Positions 16,867-24,886 of a stretch of 64,000 bases of DNA are shown piece after piece. The translations under genes were made by a program, and so were the position numbers. Position 1 is the first letter of the stretch, and every line of letters starts with the position of its first letter. Source of the stretch: Williamsia faeni (lineage in GTDB: Bacteria; Actinomycetota; Actinomycetes; Mycobacteriales; Mycobacteriaceae); NCBI GenBank assembly GCA_003202005.1, contig QJJF01000001.1, positions 899,099-963,098 of the forward strand. The letters run 5' to 3'. Below the pieces are notes generated by a model. That model worked only from the letters and a program-made list of their open reading frames with translations. It ran no database searches and was not told the origin of the DNA.

Positions 16867-19026
16867 ATGGACATGCCCGTCCGCCGGTTCCTGACGACGT
16901 TCGTCGACGCAGTGGGCAGACGAGATCCCGGATTCGACGCAATGCGGCGTGCGATCCGACCGGCGATCGTGATTCCGGCGGCTGCGGCCGTCGCCATCGG
17001 AATCGGCGGTTTCCAGACTCCGCTGTTCGCGATCTTCGGGTCGGTCGCTCTCCTCGTCTTCGCTGATTTCCCGGGTGGTCGACGCCGGCGAGCAGTCAGC
17101 TACCTCGGCATGGCGATGGTGGGCTACGCCTTCATCGCCGCCGCCACGCTGCTGGCCGAACCCGGCTGGCTCGCGGCACTGTCGATGCTGGTGGTGGGTG
17201 TGGTGGTGACGTACGCCGCGATTCTCAGTTCCAGCTTCTCCGCCGCCCAGCGAGCCGCACTCCTCCTCTTCGTCCTGCCTGTTTCCTCCCCCGCGGGCCC
17301 GTTGCCGGACCGGTTGGTCGGCTGGACCATTGCCCTGGTCTTCAGCGTCCCGGCTGCGCTGTTCCTGCTGCCACCGCGACACCACAGCGAACTCCGCGAC
17401 CGGGCTCGCGCCGTATTCGGTGGGCTGGCAGCGTGCGTGGAATCAGACGGCGACGGAGCGACCACGCCGTCCACAGGCGACATCGCTGCACTGATGGATC
17501 GGCTGCGCGAGACCTACCTCGGCTCCGATACCCGCCCCTCCGGACTCAGCGCCGGCAGTCGGGCAATCATCCGGGTCGTCGACGACCTCGACTGGCTGAC
17601 ATCTCAGGTGAGCCGGCCCGGTGTGCAAATTCCCGGTGACCTACGCGCGCCCTCCGTCCTCGTACTCCAACTCGCGGCCGATGTACTCGCGGCCGACAAC
17701 ACCGAGCAACAGTCGGCGGATCGCCGTGCATTGGTTGACGCTGTTGCCGATCTGACGTTGTTGATGCACCCCCGTTTCGGCACAAACCTCGATGCCATCC
17801 TCACCGATCCGAGTGATATCGACGCCGAGACCGACGGCATGAGAATTCTTGAATACCGGACGATCTGTATCACCATCGCGCTCGTCGGCCGAACCGTGGC
17901 ATGGGCGTCGGCCGCCGATGCGCGTCCCGTGTTACAGAAGATCCTCGGTCGTCAGTTGGCTCCCACCGGCGTTGCAGATCTGGTACTGCCGGAGTACGCG
18001 GCGACACGGATGTCGGTGTCTTCGACGGTGATTCGAAACTCGGTGATCACACGCAATGCGTTGCGCACCGGCGTCGGCCTGGCTGCCGCGGTCGCCCTGA
18101 TACAAGTTGTGCCCGTGCAACACGGCTTCTGGGTGGTGCTGGGAGCCATGTCGGTCCTTCGCACCAGCGCTCTGACAACGGGATCGAACGTGATGCGCGC
18201 GGTGCTCGGTACCGTCGCCGGATTTGTTGTGGGTGCACTCATCATCGCTGTCCTGGGCACCGACGACACCGCGCTGTGGATCGTGCTGCCAATAGCTACA
18301 TTCGGGGCCGCCTACATCCCCGCAGTGATCTCTTTTGCCGCAGGCCAAGCGGCATTCACCGTTCTGGTGGTGACCCTCTTCAACGTGCTGGGTCCCGCCG
18401 GTTGGAAGATCGGGCTGATCCGAGTAGAGGACGTCGCGATCGGATGCGCCGTCGCAGTGGTTGTGGCAATCGTGATGTGGCCACACGGTGTCGCGGCAAC
18501 GACCCACGCCGCGATCAACTACGCCATCGCGGTCCATGCGCGCTACCTGAGAGCCGCCACAACGAGGCTGACCACCGGCTCGACAACCGACACCGAAGCC
18601 GATCTCGCCGAGCTGCGCATCGAAAGCCTGCGCGCGCACCGCGCATCTGATGATGCAGCACGCCAATATCTTTCAGAAGCAGGAGTCGCCGTGGATCGCC
18701 GCACGCCTGTGGTGAGAGCAATCGGGCGATCGAGTCGGCTACGCATCGTCGCCGAGCTGATCGCCGATCTGACACCCACGCCGGCTCCGGCCACCACCGG
18801 GCCGAATCTGTGCACGGTGATAGACATCCACGCGGCCCGGGTCGCGGTCGATTCCGTCGACGGACACGCCACCCACCATCCGACCAGAATCTCGGCCGCC
18901 ACGGTCGCCGCACTCCGCACGGACTACGCGGAGAACGGACTCGGAATCGACGAGGCGCGTCCGCTCGTCTCCGCCGCGGCCTACCTCGGCGCACTCGAGC
19001 TGATGCTCGCGGCGCGACCGCAATAA
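16867..19026 (+). CDS. FUSC-family membrane protein (fusaric acid/aromatic acid exporter type)
   Basis: 719 residues. Two blocks of transmembrane helices, about residues 30-160 and 400-540 (e.g. AIVIPAAAAVAIGIGGF and ALRTGVGLAAAVALIQVVPV), are separated by a long cytoplasmic region, as in the FUSC/YccS/ArAE families. The second block contains HGFWVVLGAMSVLR, close to the FUSC signature. Such proteins are proposed efflux pumps for aromatic acids or other amphipathic compounds; no periplasmic partner gene is nearby. AGGA precedes ATG 16867. Confidence 0.85.
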   Translation: MDMPVRRFLTTFVDAVGRRDPGFDAMRRAIRPAIVIPAAAAVAIGIGGFQTPLFAIFGSVALLVFADFPGGRRRRAVSYLGMAMVGYAFIAAATLLAEPGWLAALSMLVVGVVVTYAAILSSSFSAAQRAALLLFVLPVSSPAGPLPDRLVGWTIALVFSVPAALFLLPPRHHSELRDRARAVFGGLAACVESDGDGATTPSTGDIAALMDRLRETYLGSDTRPSGLSAGSRAIIRVVDDLDWLTSQVSRPGVQIPGDLRAPSVLVLQLAADVLAADNTEQQSADRRALVDAVADLTLLMHPRFGTNLDAILTDPSDIDAETDGMRILEYRTICITIALVGRTVAWASAADARPVLQKILGRQLAPTGVADLVLPEYAATRMSVSSTVIRNSVITRNALRTGVGLAAAVALIQVVPVQHGFWVVLGAMSVLRTSALTTGSNVMRAVLGTVAGFVVGALIIAVLGTDDTALWIVLPIATFGAAYIPAVISFAAGQAAFTVLVVTLFNVLGPAGWKIGLIRVEDVAIGCAVAVVVAIVMWPHGVAATTHAAINYAIAVHARYLRAATTRLTTGSTTDTEADLAELRIESLRAHRASDDAARQYLSEAGVAVDRRTPVVRAIGRSSRLRIVAELIADLTPTPAPATTGPNLCTVIDIHAARVAVDSVDGHATHHPTRISAATVAALRTDYAENGLGIDEARPLVSAAAYLGALELMLAARPQ

Positions 19027-19031
19027 ATCAG

Positions 19032-19057
19032 TTGCCGCGGCGCCCCGATCCCGGCAA
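19032..19057. terminator. possible hairpin after FUSC gene
   Basis: TTGCCG (19032-19037) pairs with CGGCAA (19052-19057), with a GC-rich 14-base loop, six bases after the stop. No U run follows. Confidence 0.35.
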
Positions 19058-19094
19058 CACTGTCCTGACCTGCACAGTCTCCCACTGAGCGGCC

Positions 19095-19144
19095 CTTGGC
19101 AGAAATTTTGCCAAGGCTGTCAAATCTGCCACTGTTGGCAGAAA
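19095..19144. promoter_or_regulatory. TTGGCA palindrome and direct repeat upstream of a small gene
   Basis: CTTGGCA (19095-19101) and TGCCAAG (19109-19115) form a perfect 7-bp inverted repeat with a 7-bp spacer. TTGGCAGAAA occurs at 19096 and again at 19135. This looks like a dimer-binding operator with an extra half-site in front of the small gene at 19169. The regulator is unknown and no regulator gene is adjacent. Confidence 0.5.
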
Positions 19145-19168
19145 GTTTTTGAACGGATAGTTACTGCC

Positions 19169-19342
19169 ATGGAACTTTTAGTGATCTTAGGACCGGCCCT
19201 GGTGGTCGGCTTGATTGCGGCGTACCAGAACCACACCTCGCCGTACGCGCCTCGTGATGCCGTTCGCCGGCCGACGTCCACCCGCACCCGGATCGAACTC
19301 GAGATGCTCACCCGTCGCGGGGACCAACCAGTCAACGCTTGA
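19169..19342 (+). CDS. small single-pass membrane protein, 57 residues
   Basis: A short ATG-TGA frame not matching any family I recognise. The N-terminus MELLVILGPALVVGLIAAY is one strong hydrophobic helix, followed by an Arg-rich cytoplasmic-type tail (RDAVRRPTSTRTRIELEM), so the protein would sit N-out, C-in by the positive-inside rule. The frame shows the usual high-GC third positions after the first few codons. It has an unusually well-formed palindromic promoter region but no clear ribosome-binding site. It lies 73 bp before the UBP zinc-finger gene. Moderately likely to be real. Confidence 0.5.
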   Translation: MELLVILGPALVVGLIAAYQNHTSPYAPRDAVRRPTSTRTRIELEMLTRRGDQPVNA

Positions 19343-19415
19343 TCAAAGCTGTTATCTGGCAGCTGATCTCGGCGCACGGCGTGCACTCTCGGTGAAGCTG
19401 GTCTTGGATGGGAAC

Positions 19416-19772
19416 ATGACGACCCCACCCATCGACCCTGCGGTGCCGCCGAGCGGTCCGGGTTGCCTCGACTGCGACAATACCGGTGGCTGGTGGTTTC
19501 ACCTGCGCCGATGCGCGGCGTGCGGACACATCGGATGCTGCGACGACTCGCTGTCACGTCATGCATCCGCACACGCCGCGCAGTCCGGGCATCCGATCAT
19601 CCAGTCCTACGAACCGGGCGAAAACTGGTTCTGGGACTACTCCGCCAACGATTACTACAACGGACCCGACCTGGCGCCCCCGCACTCGCGTCCCGACGAC
19701 CAGTCGACACCCGGCCCGGCCGACCGGGTCCCCGCAGACTGGGTCGAGCAACTTCGCAACCGCACCGACTGA
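19416..19772 (+). CDS. UBP-type zinc finger protein
   Basis: 118 residues. The Cys/His-rich block CLDCDNTGGWWFHLRRCAAC, then GHIGCCDDSLSRHASAH and HPIIQSYEP, is a ZnF-UBP (PF02148), the fold that in eukaryotes binds ubiquitin C-termini. The W/Y-rich stretch GENWFWDYSANDYY follows. Bacterial versions are widespread in actinobacteria although true ubiquitin is absent; the ligand is unknown. Start ATG 19416 follows GATGGGA. No other domain is present. Confidence 0.87.
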   Translation: MTTPPIDPAVPPSGPGCLDCDNTGGWWFHLRRCAACGHIGCCDDSLSRHASAHAAQSGHPIIQSYEPGENWFWDYSANDYYNGPDLAPPHSRPDDQSTPGPADRVPADWVEQLRNRTD

Positions 19773-19863
19773 CGCACCGTTCAATTCGGACCGCGCGAAA
19801 GGGCTCTGTTGTCGCGGTCCGGTCCGTAGTCTTCTGTGCAGATCAGACCAGAAGAGGACAACG

Positions 19864-20751
19864 ATGCCCACTGAGTTCGACTTGCTGCCCGAGAACGCCG
19901 AAGAACTTGGCCTGGAACCCGATCCGCTCCCGTCGGTGACCCGGATCGACACTGTCGTCGACGGCCGGACGGTCAGTGCCCTGCGGTGGACCACCGAGTC
20001 GCCACGGGTGGTGTTCCTCCATGGCGGCGGCCAGAACGCCCACACGTGGGACAGCGTTCTCCTGTCGCTCGGGGTGCCCGCGCTCGCCATCGACCTTCCG
20101 GGTCATGGTCATTCGCAGTGGCGTGAAGACGGCGACTACCGGCCCCACCTCAACGCCGAAGCGGTTGCACCGGTGATTCGTGACCTCGCCCCGGACGCCG
20201 AACTGGTGGTCGGGATGTCACTCGGCGGCCTCACCACCATCTCCGCCGCCGCCCGGTATCCGGGGCTGATCAAGCGCGCAATCCTCGTCGACGTCAGCCC
20301 GGAATCACCCAAACGGGTCGAGAACCTCAGCAAGAAGGACCGCGGCACCGTCGCCCTGGTCAGTGGTCCGGACACCTTCGACGACCTCGACGAACTGATC
20401 GAACTCACCGCCGCTGCGGCGCCGAACCGTCCCAAGTCGTCGATCAGGCGGGGTGTCATCCACAACACCCGCCAGACCGACGACGGTCGCTGGCGATGGC
20501 GTTACGACCGGTTCCGCAAATCCATCGAACCTGAGCCGCTGTGGAAAGACCTGTCCGACAGCGACACTCCGTTCACCCTGATCCGCGGTGGCCTCTCCCA
20601 GTTCGTCGCCGACGAGGACATCGACACCTTGCACCGGTATCGGCCCGGACTCGTCGTCTTCACCGTCGACGGGGCCGGACACTCGGTGCAAAGCGATGCG
20701 CCGTCGGAGCTGGCACGGATCGTCGGGGACACCCTGCGCTCAGACCGATAG
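19864..20751 (+). CDS. alpha/beta hydrolase
   Basis: 295 residues with HGGGQNAHTWD (oxyanion loop), nucleophile elbow VGMSLGG and final His in GAGHSVQSD, the standard catalytic set. It lacks a signal peptide, so it should act in the cytoplasm. Start ATG 19864 is preceded by AGAGGA. The family is too broad to name a substrate; esters or epoxides are possible. Convergent with zwf, 33 bp apart. Confidence 0.86.
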   Translation: MPTEFDLLPENAEELGLEPDPLPSVTRIDTVVDGRTVSALRWTTESPRVVFLHGGGQNAHTWDSVLLSLGVPALAIDLPGHGHSQWREDGDYRPHLNAEAVAPVIRDLAPDAELVVGMSLGGLTTISAAARYPGLIKRAILVDVSPESPKRVENLSKKDRGTVALVSGPDTFDDLDELIELTAAAAPNRPKSSIRRGVIHNTRQTDDGRWRWRYDRFRKSIEPEPLWKDLSDSDTPFTLIRGGLSQFVADEDIDTLHRYRPGLVVFTVDGAGHSVQSDAPSELARIVGDTLRSDR

Positions 20752-20784
20752 ACCGGGCGTCGCGGTTGATTCCCGATACTGTCC

Positions 20785-22260
20785 TCAGCTCTCCGACTTC
20801 TTGTTTCGCCAGATCCGTTCGAATGGCAGCCGCCAAGCATGCGGTGCGATGAGTTGATGGATCGCGTTGGGTCCCCATGATCCCTGGGTGTAACTGCGTA
20901 CCGGCGGCGGATCGTCCAACAGCGGCGCCGAGACATCCCACAGCCGTTCGATGCCCTCGGCCGTGGTGAACAGCGTGTGGTCGTTCTTCATCGCGTCGAG
21001 GATCAGCCGCTCGTAGGCCTCCAACACCAACCCGGCCTGATCGGTCTCCTGCATGGCGAACTGCAGACTCAGTTTGTCCAGCTTCATGCCCGGCCCCGGT
21101 CGTTTGCCGTAGAACGAGAGCGACACCTTGAACTCGTCGGCGAGGTCGAAGGTCAGATGATCCGGACCCTGTTGTCCCACACCGGATCCTTCGGGGAACA
21201 TGCTCTTCGGCGGCTCATGGAATGCGATCGAGATGATGCGCTGTCCGTCGGCCAGTCCCTTACCGGTCCGGAGATAGAACGGGACTCCCGCCCAGCGCCA
21301 GTTGTCGATCTCGGCCTTGAGCGCCACAAAGGTCTCGGTTTGCGATTCGGGCGCCACACCGGGTTCGTCGCGATATCCCAGGTATTGTCCACGCACCACG
21401 TTGCGGGGGTCGAGCGGCCGCATCGACCGGAAGACCTTGTTCTTCTCTTCACCAATCGGGCCGGGCGCCAACGCGGTCGGCGGTTCCATCGCAACGAAGG
21501 CGAGGATCTGAAAAAGGTGGGTCACCACCATGTCCCGGAACGCGCCGGTGGATTCGTAGAAATGCGATCGGCCTTCGAGCGCCAGCTTCTCGGGTACATC
21601 GATCTGGATGTAGTTGATGAAGTTCCGGTTCCAGATCGGCTCGAACAACCCGTTGGCGAACCGGAACGCGAGAATGTTCTGGGCCGCTTCCTTGCCGAGA
21701 AAATGATCGATACGGAATATCTGCTCTTCCTTGAACCACCGGTGGATGGAGGCATTCAGAGCGACCGCGCTGTCGTGGTCGGTGCCGAACGGCTTCTCCA
21801 TGATCACGCGGGACTTCTTCACCAGATCCGCTTCGTGCAGCATCTCGAGCACGGCCATCGCTGCCATCGGCGGGACGCTGAGGTAATGGAGCATATGGGC
21901 TTCGGTGCCCAGCACGGCCAGTTCTTGTCGCACCTGCGCGGCCAGTGCTTCTGCGCCGGCCCCTTGCGGCACGTAACTCACGGTTTCGGCAAACTCCGCC
22001 GCCGCCTCGGGGGTGAAGACCCGGCTCGAGAACTCGCTGCAGGCCTTGACCGCAACCGCGCGGAACTCCTCGGTGTCGAGGTCATCGAGCGACGTACCGA
22101 CGATCCGCATCGGCGGCGCCAGCTTCGACATGAAGAGATGGAACAAGCCGGGCAACAGTTTTCGGCGCGCCAGATCACCGGTGGCACCGAACAACACCAC
22201 GACGTGTGGCGGCAGCTTCTTGACGTCTTTGACCCCGCGGGCCGCTTCGAGTCCGGTCAC
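20785..22260 (-). CDS. zwf: glucose-6-phosphate dehydrogenase
   Basis: 491 residues, full length. The N-terminal dinucleotide motif GATGDLARRKL, EKPFGTD and the substrate-binding signature RIDHFLGKEAAQN are all present, the last with Phe in place of the common Tyr. The enzyme oxidises glucose 6-phosphate to 6-phosphogluconolactone and makes NADPH for the pentose phosphate pathway. It is not next to tal, tkt, opcA or pgl, so this is a stand-alone copy. Many mycolata have a second G6PDH in the tkt-tal-zwf-opcA cluster elsewhere; whether this is the main or an auxiliary copy cannot be decided here. Confidence 0.94.
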   Translation of the reverse strand: MTGLEAARGVKDVKKLPPHVVVLFGATGDLARRKLLPGLFHLFMSKLAPPMRIVGTSLDDLDTEEFRAVAVKACSEFSSRVFTPEAAAEFAETVSYVPQGAGAEALAAQVRQELAVLGTEAHMLHYLSVPPMAAMAVLEMLHEADLVKKSRVIMEKPFGTDHDSAVALNASIHRWFKEEQIFRIDHFLGKEAAQNILAFRFANGLFEPIWNRNFINYIQIDVPEKLALEGRSHFYESTGAFRDMVVTHLFQILAFVAMEPPTALAPGPIGEEKNKVFRSMRPLDPRNVVRGQYLGYRDEPGVAPESQTETFVALKAEIDNWRWAGVPFYLRTGKGLADGQRIISIAFHEPPKSMFPEGSGVGQQGPDHLTFDLADEFKVSLSFYGKRPGPGMKLDKLSLQFAMQETDQAGLVLEAYERLILDAMKNDHTLFTTAEGIERLWDVSAPLLDDPPPVRSYTQGSWGPNAIHQLIAPHAWRLPFERIWRNKKSES

Positions 22261-22367
22261 ATAGTCGATCGTCCCACCTGCGAGCCAACTGGGCAGCGCA
22301 ACCGGAGATCCCCAGGATCATCCCCCTGGTTCACTCTCGAGTGGGGCAGATTGCCCTCGGCACCCTG

Positions 22368-22961
22368 CTACGGGGTCGAAACCGGGACCGACCGGACCGA
22401 ACCGGTGACCGTCGACAGCGAGGCGAAGACGGCGGCGTAGTCGGCAGCCGCCTGTGCGATGAAGCTGTCGAGTTCAGGCAGGTTGTCGATGACGAAGTAC
22501 AGGCCGCGGCCCGGAATCGCGGCTCCCAGCTCGAGGAGCAGCGGCGCCAGGGTGGTCTGCGGTGCCAGCGAATGTGTCAGATCTCCGCCGGTGAACACCG
22601 GGATCGCCACCACGCCCTTGAGACCATCTGTCCCGTACTGATCGAGGAACGCCTTGAGCAGGCCGGTGTACGACGCCTTGTAGGTGGGTGTCGCGAAGAT
22701 GACCAGGTCGCTGGAAGCGACCGAAGTCTTTGCTGCCGTGACCTTTTCCGAACCCCATTCGAAGAGCTCAGCCGCGAGGTCGGCCAGTTCGATGACCTCG
22801 ACGTCGTACGATCCCGCCTCCAGCAATGCCGGTACCAAGGCCTCGGCGACCGTCCGGGTCCTCGAATGCGGCTTGGGGTTTCCGATGACAACCGAGACCT
22901 TCAACGTTCCAGCTTCAGACAAGGGGCTGCGCTCCATTAATTCATCGTGACGGGTGTTCAC
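22368..22961 (-). CDS. NAD(P)H-dependent FMN reductase
   Basis: 197 residues of flavodoxin-like fold: VSVVIGNPKPHSRT binds the FMN phosphate and FATPTYKASYTGLLKAFLD is the family's central motif (SsuE/MsuE/FMN-red group). It supplies reduced FMN to partner oxygenases or reduces quinones. Start GTG 22961 has GAGG about 11 bases upstream; ATG 22937 is the alternative. It is divergent from a stand-alone riboflavin kinase, which is a sensible pairing for FMN supply and use. Confidence 0.87.
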   Translation of the reverse strand: MNTRHDELMERSPLSEAGTLKVSVVIGNPKPHSRTRTVAEALVPALLEAGSYDVEVIELADLAAELFEWGSEKVTAAKTSVASSDLVIFATPTYKASYTGLLKAFLDQYGTDGLKGVVAIPVFTGGDLTHSLAPQTTLAPLLLELGAAIPGRGLYFVIDNLPELDSFIAQAAADYAAVFASLSTVTGSVRSVPVSTP

Positions 22962-23186
22962 CGGCCGAGAACCTCATCCTGCGACCGTCGGTCAGGTTAC
23001 GTCACCACAGCACCCTTGCCACGGGTTTGAATCGGTGAGGGTTTTGGGCTTCTCCCGGGGGCCGGCCAACCGAAGCCGGCAGATCCGGGTGCACCCACCG
23101 ACCCGGCTACGCTCGAAGGCAGCATGTGGTCGCCGCGCCGTGCGGCATCCGACCCGCCATTTGTGAACCCACGAAGGGATTGTGCA

Positions 23187-23633
23187 GTGACCAGCAACTC
23201 CGACGGACTGCTCGGCTACGCCGCAGGCGAGATCGTGCGCGGCGAAGGACGCGGTGCGCCGATGGGCTTCCCGACCGCAAACATCCACGCCGTGGACGAG
23301 AGCCGGATTCCCGACGACGGCGTCTACTTCGGCTGGTTCGGTTTGGCCGAGGGTGATCCGCCGCGTGGTCGACTGAGCGCCGGTACCTGGCTGCCCGCCC
23401 TGATCTCGGTGGGGAACAATCCCACCTTCGACGGCCGCACCCGCACCGTCGAGGCCTACCTCATGGACTTCGACGAAGATCTGTACGGCGCGCACGCGAT
23501 CGCGGAACTGACCACACTGGTGCGACGAATGGAGAACTTCAACTCCATCGACGAGCTGGTGGTCGCCATGGAAGGCGACAAACAGGCCGCCCGCGACCTC
23601 TTGGCAAAGCACCCGACCCGGCCGGAGATTTAG
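23187..23633 (+). CDS. stand-alone riboflavin kinase domain protein
   Basis: 148 residues consisting only of the riboflavin kinase fold: GEIVRGEGRGAPMGFPTANI (ATP/flavin loop with the PTAN metal-binding signature), GVYFGWF, SVGNNPTF and EAYLMDFDEDLYG. Riboflavin kinase makes FMN from riboflavin. Most bacteria use the bifunctional RibF with an N-terminal FAD synthetase half; that half is absent here, and the length fits an intact single-domain enzyme. Start GTG 23187 follows GAAGGG. Probably a second kinase, with full RibF elsewhere. Confidence 0.85.
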   Translation: MTSNSDGLLGYAAGEIVRGEGRGAPMGFPTANIHAVDESRIPDDGVYFGWFGLAEGDPPRGRLSAGTWLPALISVGNNPTFDGRTRTVEAYLMDFDEDLYGAHAIAELTTLVRRMENFNSIDELVVAMEGDKQAARDLLAKHPTRPEI

Positions 23634-23654
23634 CCCCTACTCTGGTTGACTGCG

Positions 23655-24431
23655 TCAAAGATCAAGTGCAACAGCAGTATCGAGGGCGACCTCGATACTG
23701 CGCATCCAGCCGTCCTTGAGTGCTGCCTTCTGATCTCCGTAGACACTGACACCATCGACGAGATTGCTGGAACAGGCACACACCATACCGGCTTTCAGAC
23801 CCCGTAGCTTCGCGACGACGTACAGCGCGGAACTCTCCATCTCGACGTTGAGTATCCCCATACCGGACAACTGTGAGATCCACTCCGGCCCTTCCGCATA
23901 GAAGGCATCGTCGGTCGCATTGATACCCGAATACACACTGAATCCGCCACGCTCGGCGGCCATCGCCTCGGCCACCCGCCGCAATTCGGCGGCAATCGAA
24001 ATATCCGGTACCGCAGGGAATCCCGGGTGCACATAGGCGGCGGTGGTGCCATCGTTGCGCAGTGAGCCCTCACTCACCAGGAGATCTCCGGGCGCGATGC
24101 CGGGCTGCAGTCCGGCCGAACTGCCCACGCGGATGAGTGAGGTCACGCCAACCCTGGCCAGCTCCTCCACCGCGATGGCCGTTGACGGACAACCCATTCC
24201 GGTCGATGTCGCGGTGATCAGCTTGCCCTTGTAGAACCCCGTCATCGTTCTGTGTTCGCGATTGTGGGCGATGTCCTTGACGTCGGTCAGGAACTCGGCG
24301 ACAAAGGGCACGCGGAACGGATCGCCTGGCAGCAACGCCACCGTTCCGACCTCACCGGGCGCCACCCCGATGTGGTACTGCCGCACGTCGCGACCGGCGG
24401 CGTTCTTGTCGACGACCATCTTCTCTGGCAC
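23655..24431 (-). CDS. uridine/purine nucleoside phosphorylase (PNP_UDP family)
   Basis: 258 residues. LLPGDPFRV is the phosphate-binding start, STGMGCPSTAIAVEEL is the uridine-phosphorylase-type signature and LNVEMESSALY gives the ribose and base contacts. The enzyme splits nucleosides with phosphate into base and ribose 1-phosphate. The sequence favours uridine phosphorylase over DeoD, though substrate preference is not certain. It is convergent with the riboflavin kinase gene. Confidence 0.88.
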   Translation of the reverse strand: MPEKMVVDKNAAGRDVRQYHIGVAPGEVGTVALLPGDPFRVPFVAEFLTDVKDIAHNREHRTMTGFYKGKLITATSTGMGCPSTAIAVEELARVGVTSLIRVGSSAGLQPGIAPGDLLVSEGSLRNDGTTAAYVHPGFPAVPDISIAAELRRVAEAMAAERGGFSVYSGINATDDAFYAEGPEWISQLSGMGILNVEMESSALYVVAKLRGLKAGMVCACSSNLVDGVSVYGDQKAALKDGWMRSIEVALDTAVALDL

Positions 24432-24568
24432 GTGGGGTACTCCGGCTCTCGTGGGGGTGGTTGCCTGTGCAAACTATCGCGCTGTCGGCACATCCGCCTG
24501 TCGAGTCCCGAAGAGTAGCTTGGGAAGTAGCCGGCACCGATGACTTCGATCAGATCCGAGGTGGCATC

Positions 24569-24865
24569 GTGACCAACGACGTCGAGAAGCGCTGGAACGA
24601 CCCCCGTGCATTCCACACCGCCGCCAAGTATGTCGTCTGGGTGGTTGTCCTGGCCGGCCTCTGGTTGATCGCCTACCTCCTGATCAACCCGTCCAGCATC
24701 CTGTGGGCCATGGGTGTCACGGCGATCCTGATGTGCGGCGGTATCGGCGCTTTTGTCGAGGCCTACCGCGTCTACACCCGGGGCGGCACCTGGCCGATCT
24801 GGCAAGGCGCCGGCTGGTTTCTGTTCATGCTGATGCTGGCCACCATGGGTGTGGTGGCGGTCTGA
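24569..24865 (+). CDS. small membrane protein, three predicted helices
   Basis: 98 residues, conserved-looking but not a family I can name. Hydrophobic helices: YVVWVVVLAGLWLIAYLLI, ILWAMGVTAILMCGGIGAFV and WQGAGWFLFMLMLATMGVVAV. The N-terminal part (TNDVEKRWNDPRAFHTAA) is cytoplasmic by charge. Start GTG 24569 has GAGGTGG upstream. Convergent with ndh, 21 bp apart. Function unknown. Confidence 0.72.
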   Translation: MTNDVEKRWNDPRAFHTAAKYVVWVVVLAGLWLIAYLLINPSSILWAMGVTAILMCGGIGAFVEAYRVYTRGGTWPIWQGAGWFLFMLMLATMGVVAV

Positions 24866-24886
24866 ACCAGACCGTCCCGACCTCGG

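Noticed and set aside
20977-22440. A 487-codon open frame opposite zwf
   Set aside because: Antisense to the unmistakable glucose-6-phosphate dehydrogenase; no domain.
22962-23186. Possible FMN riboswitch ahead of riboflavin kinase
   Set aside because: The 225-bp region lacks the conserved core (AGGATA / GGGTGAAATTCCC type) of the FMN riboswitch.
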